DNA of 64,000 nt from Rhizobiales bacterium UBA1912 (GCA_002337455.1 DDGC01000014.1:326662-390661), one strand, 5' to 3'. Positions 32,824-41,985 are shown, counted from the first letter of the stretch. The notes: a model not told the origin generated them from the sequence alone. Numbers and translations: made by a program.

Positions 32824-33924
32824 ATGAGACTGGGCTATTTTGCCATGCCGATGCACCCGCTTCACCGGGCGTGGGCGGATACTCTCGAGGAAGACCGTCA
32901 GGCGGTCATTCTCGCCGACAAACTCGGTTTCTACGACGCCTTCATCGGCGAGCACCTGACCGACCGGGTCGAAAACATCACCAATTCGATGCTGTTTCTC
33001 GCCTCGCTGATCCATTCGACGAGCAACATCAAGCTGGCGACCGGGACCACCAATCTGTCCTACATGCATCCGACCCTGATCGCATCGAACGCCGCCATGT
33101 TCGATCACATGGCCCAGGGCCGGTTCATTCTGGGTATCAGTCCCGGCAATCTGCGTTCGGACGCCGAGGCGCTTGGGCAGCTCGAAGAGGATCGCGGCCA
33201 GATCTTTGCCGAGGCCATCGATGTCATCCTGCAGATCTGGGAACGGGAGGCGCCCTATTGCATCGACCTCCCGGACAACCGGTTCAAGGTTTCCACCCAG
33301 CAGACCCAGTGGCTCGATCTGGGCATCGGTTATCTCGGCAAACCCTATCAGGCGCCGCGTCCCGAGATCGTTGGAACCGTGGTCGCGCCGTTTTCCAAGG
33401 GAGTTATTCTCATGGGACAGCGCGACTTCCATCCCCTCTCGGCCAATTTCCTGCAGTCGAAATGGGTCGGGTCTCACTGGGCCAATTACAGCGAGGGCAA
33501 GAAGGCCGTCGGCCAAGAGGCCAAGGTCTCCGATTGGCGCGTCGCGCGGACCATCTTCGTCGCCGATGACGAGGCGACCGCCCGTTCCTATGGCGGCGAA
33601 GATGCCCGTAGCCCCTATCGCTTCTACTACAATCAGATGGTGACCAAGTTCAACAAGATCGGGCGCCTGCCGCTGTTCAAGACCAGCCGGGACCAACCCG
33701 ACGAGGAGGTCACCCTCGATTTCGTCCTCGATACCCTGGTCATCAAGGGCACCGTCGACAGCGTCGTCGACCAGATCCTTGCGATGCGCGAAGAGACCGG
33801 GGATTTCGGCGAAATCGTCTATGCGGGCATGGACTGGGTCGATCCGGCCCTCGCCAAGCGCTCGATGGAGTTGATGGCAACCGAAGTCATGCCGCGCGTC
33901 AACGCGGCCATCGGCGCGAAATAA
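32824..33924 (+). CDS. LLM-class (luciferase-like) FMN-dependent monooxygenase
   Basis: The 366-residue protein opens MRLGYFAMPMHPLHRAWADT and contains the bacterial luciferase-like barrel: LADKLGFYDAFIGEHLTD, LATGTTNLSYMHPTLIASNA, FDHMAQGRFILGISPGN. Such enzymes use reduced FMN supplied by a partner reductase, and a matching flavin reductase gene lies three genes on in the same operon (35652-36185). GAGGAG precedes the start. It probably oxygenates the key substrate of this pathway. Whether it hydroxylates, inserts oxygen or cleaves a C-N or C-S bond cannot be told. Confidence 0.88.
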   Translation: MRLGYFAMPMHPLHRAWADTLEEDRQAVILADKLGFYDAFIGEHLTDRVENITNSMLFLASLIHSTSNIKLATGTTNLSYMHPTLIASNAAMFDHMAQGRFILGISPGNLRSDAEALGQLEEDRGQIFAEAIDVILQIWEREAPYCIDLPDNRFKVSTQQTQWLDLGIGYLGKPYQAPRPEIVGTVVAPFSKGVILMGQRDFHPLSANFLQSKWVGSHWANYSEGKKAVGQEAKVSDWRVARTIFVADDEATARSYGGEDARSPYRFYYNQMVTKFNKIGRLPLFKTSRDQPDEEVTLDFVLDTLVIKGTVDSVVDQILAMREETGDFGEIVYAGMDWVDPALAKRSMELMATEVMPRVNAAIGAK

Positions 33925-33959
33925 ATCCTCATCCCCGCCCTGTGATCGGCGCGGGATCG

Positions 33960-33985
33960 CCTTCCCCGCCCTTTGGCGGGGGAGG
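33960..33985 (+). repeat. REP-like GC-rich hairpin between monooxygenase and ThDP enzyme genes
   Basis: CCCCGCC (33964-33970) and GGCGGGG (33975-33981) with flanking pairs give an eleven- to twelve-pair stem and a four-base loop. It is an intergenic palindrome of the kind scattered in many alphaproteobacterial genomes; a similar purine/pyrimidine-rich one is at 51918-51941. Confidence 0.5.
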
Positions 33986-34009
33986 TCAATCTTCTTTGGG
34001 AGAACTGGC

Positions 34010-35548
34010 ATGAACGGCGCTGAAAGCCTTGTCCGAACCCTTGTCGCATCCGATGTCGACACCTGCTTTGCCAATCCGGGCACTTCGGAGATGCATTTCG
34101 TTGCGGCCCTGGACCGGACCGAGGGCATGCGCTCGATCCTTGTGCTGTTCGAAGGCGTGGCCACCGGCGCAGCCGACGGATACTGGCGCATGGCCGAACG
34201 GCCGGCCTCCACGCTGCTCCATCTCGGCCCGGGCCTTGCCAACGGGCTGTCCAATATCCACAACGCCCGCAAGGCCTGTTCGGGCATGGTCAACATCGTA
34301 GGCGAGCACGCCACCTGGCATCTCGAATTTGACGCGCCGCTCACCTCCGATATCGAGGGACTGGCCCGGCCCCTTTCCGATTGGGTGCGCACCTCGCGTG
34401 GCGCCCAGGCGATCGGCCAGGATGCCGTCGATGCGGTCGCTGCCGCGCGCGGGGCTCAGATCGCGACACTGATATTGCCCGGTGACACGGCCTGGAACGA
34501 TGGCGGGATCATCGGTCGTGGCTGCGAAACGGATACCGATGCCGCCGTGGACCCCGACGCCGTGGATGCCGCCACGCGGGCCCTGGCTTCGGGCGAACAG
34601 GCCATGATCATTCTCGGTGGCCGTTCCATCAGCGGCGAAGCGCTGGACCTTGCCGGCCAGATCGCGGGCAAGACCGGAGCCCGGGTCGCCACGCAATTTT
34701 TCAGCGCGCGGACGCAACGCGGCGCCGGTCGGGTTCCAGCGTTGCGCATTCCGTATAACGTCGACGCGGCACTGACCGCGCTCAAGGACTACCGAGAGAT
34801 CATCACCGTCGAAACAGGCGAACCGATCTCGTTCTTTGCCTATCCCGACAAGCCCAGCCAGATGAAGCACCCCGAGGCCCAGGTGACCCAGTTGTGCCCG
34901 CGCGGCGTCCATGGGCTCGGGGCGTTGCGGGCGCTGGCCAGTGCCGTCGGCGCAAAGCCGGACGATGCCGTTCGCCAGGAGCGTTCAGAAAGCCTGCTGC
35001 CGACCGGCGCCCTCAATCCGACAACCATTGCTCAGATTCTGGCCGTACTCATCCCGGAAAACGGCATCGTGGTGGATGAGTCGGTGACCACCGGCCGCGA
35101 AAGCTTTCCGGTGACCGCAGGCGCCCTGCCCCATGACTGGCTGCAGAACATGGGAGGCTCGATCGGGTACGGCATGCCGGTTGCGACCGGCGCAGCGATT
35201 GCCTGTCCGGACCGCAAGGTCATCAGCCTGTCGGGCGACGGCAGCGCGATGTACATGATCCAGACGCTGTGGACCCAGGCGCGTGAAAGCCTCGATGTCA
35301 CCAGCATCATCTTTGCCAACCGCAGCTACAAGATCCTGCAGCAGGAGTTTGCCGGCGTTGGCGCCGGCGAACCCGGTGCCAAGGCGAACGCTATGCTCAG
35401 CATCGACAATCCGGCGCTCGATTTCGTTGCCATGTCGCGCGGCATGGGCGTGCCGGCCGTGCGGGTTACTAACTGCGAGGAGTTGATCGAAGCCCTGTCC
35501 CGGCGCCTTGAAGAATCCGGCCCCGGCCTCATTGAGGTCATGCTGTGA
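34010..35548 (+). CDS. ThDP-dependent 2-oxo acid decarboxylase/acetolactate synthase-like enzyme
   Basis: The 512-residue protein opens MNGAESLVRTLVASDVDTCF and has the Pyr-domain glutamate in LVLFEGVATGAADGYWRMA and the ThDP motif from LSGDGSAMYMIQ to IIFANRSY. It belongs to the shorter group annotated as acetolactate synthase large subunit homologues, close to benzoylformate and phosphonopyruvate decarboxylases. An aldehyde dehydrogenase is encoded downstream, so decarboxylation of a 2-oxo acid to an aldehyde that is then oxidised is the simplest reading. It is only distantly related to the ThDP enzyme at 1013-2680. Confidence 0.85.
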   Translation: MNGAESLVRTLVASDVDTCFANPGTSEMHFVAALDRTEGMRSILVLFEGVATGAADGYWRMAERPASTLLHLGPGLANGLSNIHNARKACSGMVNIVGEHATWHLEFDAPLTSDIEGLARPLSDWVRTSRGAQAIGQDAVDAVAAARGAQIATLILPGDTAWNDGGIIGRGCETDTDAAVDPDAVDAATRALASGEQAMIILGGRSISGEALDLAGQIAGKTGARVATQFFSARTQRGAGRVPALRIPYNVDAALTALKDYREIITVETGEPISFFAYPDKPSQMKHPEAQVTQLCPRGVHGLGALRALASAVGAKPDDAVRQERSESLLPTGALNPTTIAQILAVLIPENGIVVDESVTTGRESFPVTAGALPHDWLQNMGGSIGYGMPVATGAAIACPDRKVISLSGDGSAMYMIQTLWTQARESLDVTSIIFANRSYKILQQEFAGVGAGEPGAKANAMLSIDNPALDFVAMSRGMGVPAVRVTNCEELIEALSRRLEESGPGLIEVML

Positions 35549-35552
35549 TTAA

Positions 35553-35629
35553 TGCATTTTTGGCACAGATGTTTTGAAAACTGTTGCAGTTTTATCTTCC
35601 ACCAATCCCTGACACACTGTTTTCACAGT
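35553..35629 (+). promoter_or_regulatory. Internal promoter/operator region with two ACTG...CAGT dyads
   Basis: In the 103-base gap before the flavin reductase gene there is a TGCATTTT half-site (35553-35560) like that at the operon head, then AAAACTG-TTG-CAGTTTT (35577-35593) and ACTGT-TTTC-ACAGT (35616-35629). The first dyad is followed by TTTATCTT and could instead be an intrinsic terminator. Either way the operon probably has a second control point here. Confidence 0.5.
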
Positions 35630-35651
35630 CGATCTTTCAGCGGAGTTGACC

Positions 35652-36185
35652 ATGCGCTCGACCCTTCAGACCATAGACCAGATGCAGTTTCGGAAAGCCA
35701 TGTCGCGATTTGCGACTGGTGTTGCCATTCTCACCACTGAGTATCAGGGTCAGCGCTATGGCATGACCATCAATTCCCTGACTTCGGTATCGCTGGATCC
35801 GGCACAAATCCTTGTCTGCATCAATGCCGGCAGCCCTACCGGAATAGCGATAAAGAACAGCAAGGTCTTCGGCATCAGCCTGCTCACCGAGGATCAGACC
35901 TTTGCTTCTCGCAGCTTCGTTGGCCCGACGGCCGCCCGGTTCGATGCCGTGGCCAGCACCGATCACGAACTCGGCGTCCCGCTGATCGACGGCGCTCTGG
36001 CCAATATGGTGTGCCGGGTCGAAAACATTTTTATCAGCGGCGACCATGAGATCGCCATCGGCGAAGTTATCGAGTGCACCCATGCACCCGAAGGAGAACC
36101 GCTGGTGTTCTTCGGCGGCGAATATGGAAAGTTCGAGGTCGCCCGCCCTTTCGTCGAACGGAATTGCGCGGGGGGCGTGGCATGA
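35652..36185 (+). CDS. Flavin reductase (HpaC-like), partner of the LLM monooxygenase
   Basis: The 177-residue protein has the flavin reductase domain sequence FRKAMSRFATGVAILTTEYQ, YGMTINSLTSVSLDP and ILVCINAGSPT, then VFGISLLTEDQTFASRSF. It reduces FMN or FAD with NAD(P)H and passes it to an oxygenase. The start at ATG 35652 is favoured over a TTG two codons upstream by GGAG. The LLM monooxygenase two genes upstream is the obvious acceptor. Confidence 0.9.
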   Translation: MRSTLQTIDQMQFRKAMSRFATGVAILTTEYQGQRYGMTINSLTSVSLDPAQILVCINAGSPTGIAIKNSKVFGISLLTEDQTFASRSFVGPTAARFDAVASTDHELGVPLIDGALANMVCRVENIFISGDHEIAIGEVIECTHAPEGEPLVFFGGEYGKFEVARPFVERNCAGGVA

Positions 36186-36937
36186 GCGGAGCCGAACGGC
36201 GGCCGGTGGCCCTGGTCACCGGAGCATCCTATGGCATCGGCGCGGCAACAGCTGCCGCCCTGGCGCGTGACGGCTTCGATCTGGCGCTTTGCGACCTCGA
36301 TACAGCCATGCTGGAGGAAACGGCGTCAACAGTGCGCCAGCACGGCGGCCGGGCCGAGACCATTGCGCTCGATCTTCGCGACGATGACAGCATTGCTGCG
36401 ACTGTCCAGACCGTCACTGAGACGCTCAGAACGATCGACGTGCTCGTCAACAATGCCGGCATCGCATTCCGAAAGGAGGCGCTCGAGGTAACGCGAGAGG
36501 ACTTCCACCGCGTCATGGACGTCAATCTGGCGGGCACGTTCATGATGTCCCGCGCCCTAGGCGAGCACTGGATCGCCACCGGCCATCCTGGCGCCATTGT
36601 CAGCGTCGCCTCTACCCACGGCCTGCACGGCGTTCCGACCAGTTCGACCTATGGCATCGCCAAGGCCGGCATCGCGCATATGACGCGCATGCTGGCCATC
36701 GAATGGGCGCCCCACCGCATTCGCGTCAACGCGATAGCTCCCGGCTCCACGGTGACCCCCACAAGGACCGGGCTGAGCGATCCGGCCAAGCGCGATGCGC
36801 TGATGGCCCGCTTCCCGCTCGGACGGTTCGGGCAACCCGAGGACATGGCCGACGCCATCGCCTATCTCGCCGGGGCCAAAGCCGGCTTCATCACAGGCCA
36901 CGTGCTGGTGGTGGACGGGGGCCTGACAGCCAAATGA
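36182..36937 (+). CDS. Short-chain dehydrogenase/reductase
   Basis: The 251-residue classical SDR has VALVTGASYGIGAATAAALA (cofactor glycines), LCDLD after strand 2 (favours NAD), VLVNNAGIAF, a catalytic serine in IVSVASTHG and STYGIAKAGIAHM with the YxxxK pair. It overlaps the flavin reductase gene by ATGA. It should oxidise an alcohol or reduce a ketone of the pathway. Confidence 0.9.
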   Translation: MSGAERRPVALVTGASYGIGAATAAALARDGFDLALCDLDTAMLEETASTVRQHGGRAETIALDLRDDDSIAATVQTVTETLRTIDVLVNNAGIAFRKEALEVTREDFHRVMDVNLAGTFMMSRALGEHWIATGHPGAIVSVASTHGLHGVPTSSTYGIAKAGIAHMTRMLAIEWAPHRIRVNAIAPGSTVTPTRTGLSDPAKRDALMARFPLGRFGQPEDMADAIAYLAGAKAGFITGHVLVVDGGLTAK

Positions 36938-36954
36938 CGAGGAGGACAAGCACA

Positions 36955-37833
36955 ATGGATGCAGTGGCCGCGGAGCAGCCGACGAGCAAATATCGTTTCC
37001 TGATGATCCAAGGCTTCCGCCTCCCCGCCGACTCTCCCTTTCTGCATCGCAAGCTGACGGGAACAAAAAAAGAGACGGTCATGGACTATCCGATCCTGGC
37101 CCCTCTTTTGGAGGGCGTGGATTGGGACGTTCACGGCGGAGCCATCACGACCTATGGCGACTGGCCGGTCGAAAACCGTCAGGAGTTCGCCCATTCGGGC
37201 GTGGCTCGCCTCCCTATCGTCAAAGAGGCCTGCGAAAGCGGAAAATACAACGCCATCATCCTGCTCGGCGGCGGTGAACCGGGTTTCCATGAAGCGGTTG
37301 AAATTGCACGACCCTATGGCGTTGCGGTCACGTCCTGCGCATTCTCGCAGATGCACGTCGCTTCGATGCTCGGCAACAAGTTCAGCATCATCGACGTCGC
37401 CGAATCCCACAACATGTACTACTACAACCTTGTCGTGCAGCACCGCATGGACCAGCGGTGCGCCTCGATACGGATGATAAATTTCCCGCATGAGCGGCCG
37501 GGCATCGGCAGGGATCGAACGCTGCATGGCGAAAAGGCCAAGGCGCGCGCCGGTCAGCACTCCGATGCGGTCGAGGAAGCCGTTATCGCCGCAGTCGCCG
37601 CCATCGAGGAGGACGGCGCCGAGGTGATCACCATCGGGTGCTCCGGGGCCTTCTGGCTCCAACCCTTCCTGCAGGAGCGGCTAAACGCGCTTGGCTGGGA
37701 AGTGCCCGTTCTCCAAGGGTACAAGACTGCCATAAGCATGGCCAAGATGATGGTCGATCTCGGCGTAACGGCCAGCGGCCTGAAATATCCCGGCGACAAC
37801 CCCAAAATGTGGCGCCGCAAGAAGGTTTTCTGA
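36955..37833 (+). CDS. Asp/Glu/hydantoin racemase-superfamily protein
   Basis: This 292-residue protein has both candidate catalytic cysteines, in YGVAVTSCAFSQMHVAS and ITIGCSGAFWLQPF, placed as in two-cysteine racemases and maleate isomerases. LLGGGEPGFHEAVEIA matches the first half. An N-terminal extension of about 50 residues with LHRKLTGTKKETVMDYPI is unusual for hydantoin racemases (about 240 residues). GAGGAGG precedes ATG 36955. Racemisation, cis-trans isomerisation of a maleate-like acid, or malonate decarboxylation are all possible within the family. Confidence 0.78.
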   Translation: MDAVAAEQPTSKYRFLMIQGFRLPADSPFLHRKLTGTKKETVMDYPILAPLLEGVDWDVHGGAITTYGDWPVENRQEFAHSGVARLPIVKEACESGKYNAIILLGGGEPGFHEAVEIARPYGVAVTSCAFSQMHVASMLGNKFSIIDVAESHNMYYYNLVVQHRMDQRCASIRMINFPHERPGIGRDRTLHGEKAKARAGQHSDAVEEAVIAAVAAIEEDGAEVITIGCSGAFWLQPFLQERLNALGWEVPVLQGYKTAISMAKMMVDLGVTASGLKYPGDNPKMWRRKKVF

Positions 37834-37835
37834 CC

Positions 37836-39260
37836 ATGCCCAACTGGACGCAATTCTATATCGATGGCCAGTGGGTAACGCCGACATCCAGCGAACGCCT
37901 CGATGTCGCCGACCCTTCGACCGAGACGGCTTTCGCCCAGGTGGCCATCGGCAATTCCGATGATGTCGACAGGGCCGTCCGGGCTGCGCGGCGCGCGTTC
38001 CCGGACTTTGCCGCCTTCCCACTTGCCGAACGCATCGCCCTGATCGCGCGGATCAGGGATTTGTGCATCGCCCGGACGGACGATCTGGCCAGTGCCATCT
38101 CCAGGGAGATGGGGGCGACTTTGGGCTTTGCGCGCGATGTCCATGTTCCGGCCGGAATATCGCATCTCAGCGAAATCCTCCGCGTGCTGGAAACGTTCGA
38201 CTTCGAGCGCAGCAACGGCCGCACCCGCATCGTCAAGGAACCCATTGGGGTGTGCGGACTCATCACGCCCTGGAACTGGCCCTTGAACCAGACCCTGTGC
38301 AAGATCGCTCCGGCGCTCGCGGCGGGGTGCACCATGGTGCTCAAGCCCAGCGAGCGGTCTCCGGCCAGTGGCCTCATACTCGCAGAAATCATGGACGAGG
38401 CTGGAACGCCGCCGGGCGTGTTCAATCTGGTCAATGGCGACGGACCGGGGGTGGGATCGGCGATATCGGCCCATCCCGATATCGACATGGTCTCGTTCAC
38501 CGGCTCCACGCGCGCCGGCGTTCTGGTATCCCAGGCAGCAGCCCCAACGGTCAAGAAGGTGACCCTTGAGCTTGGCGGCAAAAGTGCCAACATCCTGCTC
38601 CCGGACGTGGATTTTCCCGACGCCGTCGCCAAGGCGGTGGCGCGCTGCTTCATCAACAACGGCCAGTCGTGCAACGCCCCGACGCGCCTGCTCGTCCCGC
38701 AAGAGCGGATCGATGAGGTTCTGGCCCATGCGCGTGCCGCTGCCGAAGCGGTGATCGTGGGCGATCCCGCCTCACCGTCCGCACAGGGTCCGTTGGCCAA
38801 TCGCCCGCAATTTGAAAAAGTCCAGCAGATGATCGAACAGGCCGTCGCGGACGGGGCCACGCTTGTGTGCGGTGGTCCGGGACGCCCGCAGGGGCTCAAT
38901 TGCGGCTATTATGCCCGCCCGACCGTGTTTCTGGCCACCCCCGACATGGCTATCGCGAAGGAAGAGGTCTTCGGCCCCGTCCTGACAATCCTCACCTACA
39001 CCGACATCGAGGACGCCGTGCGCATTGCCGAGGACACCGAATACGGGCTGGCGGCCTATGTCAGCGGACGCGACATCGAACAGGCGCGCCAAGTCGCCCG
39101 CCGGCTTCGCGCCGGCACCGTCCATGTCAATTATCCCGCGCGCGATCCCGCAGCTCCGTTCGGCGGATACAAGCGCTCGGGAATAGGCCGCGAATGGGGC
39201 GAGTTCGGACTTGAGGATTTCCTCGAGACCAAGGGCATCATCGGATACGGACACGCATGA
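37836..39260 (+). CDS. NAD(P)-dependent aldehyde dehydrogenase
   Basis: The 474-residue protein is a standard ALDH: GLITPWNWPLNQTLCKIAPA, VSFTGSTRAG, the general-base glutamate in LELGGKSANI and the nucleophile cysteine in NGQSCNAPTR, then EEVFGPVLTILTY and YKRSGIGREWG. It starts two bases after the racemase-like gene. It probably oxidises the aldehyde made by the upstream ThDP enzyme to an acid. Confidence 0.93.
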   Translation: MPNWTQFYIDGQWVTPTSSERLDVADPSTETAFAQVAIGNSDDVDRAVRAARRAFPDFAAFPLAERIALIARIRDLCIARTDDLASAISREMGATLGFARDVHVPAGISHLSEILRVLETFDFERSNGRTRIVKEPIGVCGLITPWNWPLNQTLCKIAPALAAGCTMVLKPSERSPASGLILAEIMDEAGTPPGVFNLVNGDGPGVGSAISAHPDIDMVSFTGSTRAGVLVSQAAAPTVKKVTLELGGKSANILLPDVDFPDAVAKAVARCFINNGQSCNAPTRLLVPQERIDEVLAHARAAAEAVIVGDPASPSAQGPLANRPQFEKVQQMIEQAVADGATLVCGGPGRPQGLNCGYYARPTVFLATPDMAIAKEEVFGPVLTILTYTDIEDAVRIAEDTEYGLAAYVSGRDIEQARQVARRLRAGTVHVNYPARDPAAPFGGYKRSGIGREWGEFGLEDFLETKGIIGYGHA

Positions 39261-40483
39261 ACCGCCCATGGCGGGCTCGGAGCCGGACGCTTTCATCGCT
39301 CGCGGTGTTGCGCCATCGCGGCTATGCTATTTTCGTATCGGGCAATTTCCTGTCCCTGACCGGCACCTGGATGCAGCGCATGGCATTGGCCTGGCTGATC
39401 TGGGAAATGACGGAATCGACCTTCTGGCTCGGCCTCCTCTCGGCAGCGGACCTGCTGCCCGCCACCATTTTCACGCTGCTCGGCGGCGCGGCCGCCGACC
39501 GGGTGGACCGGTCTCGCCTCATCATCGCCTGCTATACCCTGGCGGCGGGCGTCGCGGCCACCTTCGCGATCCTTCAGGGCGCCGGCCTGTTGCTGCCTGT
39601 CCCTCTGCTCGCGCTAACCTTCGCTCAGGGATCCGTTCAGTCCCTCGGTCATCCGGCGCGGCTGGCCATTCTGCAAGGGCTCGTCCCACCTGAAGAGGCG
39701 GCCAACGCCGTCTCCATCGGCTCGACCACCGTCAACCTTGCACGGCTCTTCGGCCCGGCGCTTGGGGGGATCCTGATCTTTCATCTCGACGTGGTCTGGG
39801 TTTTCCTGGTCTGCGCGGCGCTGCAGGCCAGCGTGGTGTTTTCGCTGCTGGCCGTGCGTACGCCGCACGTGCCCCGCAGCCGATCATCGAGTTCCATATT
39901 TTCCGAAATCCGAGATGGCGTCGTCGCCATATTCCGCATGAGCGGCGTGCGCTACGTCTTGTTTTATCTGCTGGCTTCGGGCGCACTGTTGCGCTGCATG
40001 ACGGAGATCATCCCCGCCTTTGCCGCCCGCAGTTTCGAGATCACCTCGGTTGGCCTTTCCATCCTCGCCTCGACCATGGCTATAGGTGCTGTGCTCGGTG
40101 CCCTGACGGCGGCATCAGGGCCGGACACCAGCCTGTTGGTGCGCAGGATCATGGCAAACTGGATGGCGGCGGCACTCGTGGTCTGCGTTTTCGCGTTCGC
40201 CACGGCGCCGTGGGCCGCCATCGGATGCATGTTCGTCCTGGGCCTATGCATGGTGCGCGGTATGATCCTCACCCAGACGTACGTTCAACTCTCTGTTCCC
40301 GATTCGATAAGGGGCCGGGCGCTTAGCGTCTTTTCCATCTGCTCGCGCGGCAGCCCATTGATTGGTGCTCTTGCAGTCGGAATTGCCGCCGATTTGATCG
40401 GATTGACCGTTCCCGTCCTTCTAAGTGGTGTCATAATATTCATTGCCGCACTTGCTGGATGGCTACAAACTAAACCGCGCTAA
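39257..40483 (+). CDS. Major facilitator superfamily transporter (MFS_3/EntS type)
   Basis: The 408-residue protein has about twelve hydrophobic segments, the loop motif GGAAADRVDRSRLI and LGHPARLAILQGLVPPEE, typical of EntS-like exporters. It overlaps the ALDH gene by ATGA and closes the operon. It is a relative of the MFS gene at 19037-20308. Export of a toxic intermediate is likelier than import for this branch, which is an inference. Confidence 0.88.
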   Translation: MNRPWRARSRTLSSLAVLRHRGYAIFVSGNFLSLTGTWMQRMALAWLIWEMTESTFWLGLLSAADLLPATIFTLLGGAAADRVDRSRLIIACYTLAAGVAATFAILQGAGLLLPVPLLALTFAQGSVQSLGHPARLAILQGLVPPEEAANAVSIGSTTVNLARLFGPALGGILIFHLDVVWVFLVCAALQASVVFSLLAVRTPHVPRSRSSSSIFSEIRDGVVAIFRMSGVRYVLFYLLASGALLRCMTEIIPAFAARSFEITSVGLSILASTMAIGAVLGALTAASGPDTSLLVRRIMANWMAAALVVCVFAFATAPWAAIGCMFVLGLCMVRGMILTQTYVQLSVPDSIRGRALSVFSICSRGSPLIGALAVGIAADLIGLTVPVLLSGVIIFIAALAGWLQTKPR

Positions 40484-40709
40484 CTCCAGGCACTTCTAGA
40501 AAAATGTTGGAGAGAAGCATCGGGTGACAATTGATGCTGAAGCCGATGATCATGCGTTGCGCCAACCATCCGAAGGCTCATCAGAGAATGAGCCGCGGTT
40601 TGCTTTAGCAGCCATATTCTAGAAAGCGCCGGTCGGCATCTGCCAGCTCTCGAGGTCAGGGCCAAGGAGCAGTTTCCCTCGTTCTGGCCGGGATGACAGG
40701 GCGATCACC

Positions 40710-40759
40710 TTGACAGCTCAGCGTGAGAGTGCAATTAGTTCGTCCACAGAACGAATTAA
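40710..40759 (+). promoter_or_regulatory. Promoter and ROK-type operator of the ROK operon
   Basis: A perfect -35 TTGACA (40710-40715) is followed at 17 bases by AATTAG (40733-40738) as a weak -10. Over the -10 lies the dyad TTAGTTCGT-N7-ACGAATTAA (40735-40759, eight of nine positions mirrored), like the TTA...TAA boxes of NagC/XylR-type ROK repressors. The layout fits autorepression by the ROK protein encoded 11 bases downstream. Confidence 0.65.
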
Positions 40760-40770
40760 GGTGACCGTTG

Positions 40771-41985
40771 ATGGGCGATGCCTCCAAAGTCTCTCGAAAG
40801 TTTTCCGAACGCACCATCATGGAGGCAATCATCCAGGGCGGCCCGATCTCGCGGGCATCCATTTCCAAGCAGACGGGTCTGTCGAAACAAACGGTTTCTG
40901 AGATCGTCAGGCAGCTGGAACAGGAAGGCTGGGTGCAGGAAACCGGACGGAGCAGCGGTCATATCGGCCGGACAGCGGTGAACTACGAACTTGTCCCCAA
41001 CGCCGCATTCCTGGCTGCGGTTGACCTCGGCGGCACCAAGCTGCGTGTGGCCATCCTTGATCTGTCCTGCCAGGTGCTGGCCGAAGAGGTCGAAGCGACC
41101 GATCCGCAAGGCGGGAGCGCCGTGGTCGAACAGATCGTCGCCCTGTGCTGGCGGATTGCCGATCGGACGGGGATCGCGCGTGACCGCATTCGACTGGCGG
41201 TCGTCGGCGTGCCCGGCGCGCCCGACAACAATACCGGCCGGGTGCTGATGGCACCCAATCTTGCAGGTTTCGACCGGATGGACGTGGCCGGAGCGCTGGA
41301 GCAAGCCCTCGGCATCAATGTCGTCCTCGAAAACGACGTCAACCTGGCGGTGATCGGCGAGAACTGGCAGGGCGTGGGGCAGAACATAGACAATCTCGCC
41401 TACATCGCCGTGGGAACCGGTCTGGGCTGCGGGTTGCTGGTCGACGGCAAGCCGGTGCGCGGCGCCACCAATGCCGCGGGCGAACTGGGTTTCCTGCCGT
41501 TCGGGGCCGATCCTTTCGAGCCAGAATCCCAGCGCTCTGGCGCGCTCGAGCGCGTTGCGGCTTCTATCGGGATCATTGAACGTTACGCGCATCTTTCGGG
41601 CTTGCAGGCCAGCGTTCCGGTGATCTTTGAACGCGCCAACGCAGGCGACGAACACGCCGGGCAAGTGCTCGACGAAACAGCGAAATATCTGGCGCGCGGC
41701 GTCGTGGCTGTCGTGGCCATCGCCAATCCGCAAAAAGTCATCCTCGGCGGCTCGATAGGGTTGCGGGAGGAACTTCTGGACCGCGTGAAGCTCTTTTTGC
41801 CGGCCCTTTTTCCACGGGCCATCGAAATCGAGAGGAGCCCGCTCGGCGCGCGCGCTGCGCTGATCGGGGCAGCGGCCATCGGCCTCGAGCATCTGCACAA
41901 CACATTGTTCGGCACGGAAATGCTAGGCGGGCGCATCTCGCTGCCACCGGCCGACGGCCTGGAACTGAAGGTCGCGGCAACATGA
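40771..41985 (+). CDS. ROK-family transcriptional repressor (NagC/XylR-like) lacking the zinc motif
   Basis: The 404-residue protein has an N-terminal MarR-like HTH (ISRASISKQTGLSKQTVSEI) and a sugar-kinase fold with VDLGGTKLRVAIL and VPGAPDNNTG. After NAAGELGFLPFGADPFEPES, where ROK proteins have a GH residue and a CxCGxxGCxE zinc cluster, there are no cysteines. It may sense a sugar-like ligand without zinc. ATG 40771 with AAGG upstream is used rather than the TTG one codon earlier. It heads an ABC transporter operon and overlaps the next gene by ATGA. Confidence 0.87.
   Translation: MGDASKVSRKFSERTIMEAIIQGGPISRASISKQTGLSKQTVSEIVRQLEQEGWVQETGRSSGHIGRTAVNYELVPNAAFLAAVDLGGTKLRVAILDLSCQVLAEEVEATDPQGGSAVVEQIVALCWRIADRTGIARDRIRLAVVGVPGAPDNNTGRVLMAPNLAGFDRMDVAGALEQALGINVVLENDVNLAVIGENWQGVGQNIDNLAYIAVGTGLGCGLLVDGKPVRGATNAAGELGFLPFGADPFEPESQRSGALERVAASIGIIERYAHLSGLQASVPVIFERANAGDEHAGQVLDETAKYLARGVVAVVAIANPQKVILGGSIGLREELLDRVKLFLPALFPRAIEIERSPLGARAALIGAAAIGLEHLHNTLFGTEMLGGRISLPPADGLELKVAAT

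Noticed and set aside
33960..33985. An insertion-sequence end or transposon remnant
   Set aside because: There is a single palindrome with no transposase fragment or target duplication; it is a simple intergenic hairpin.
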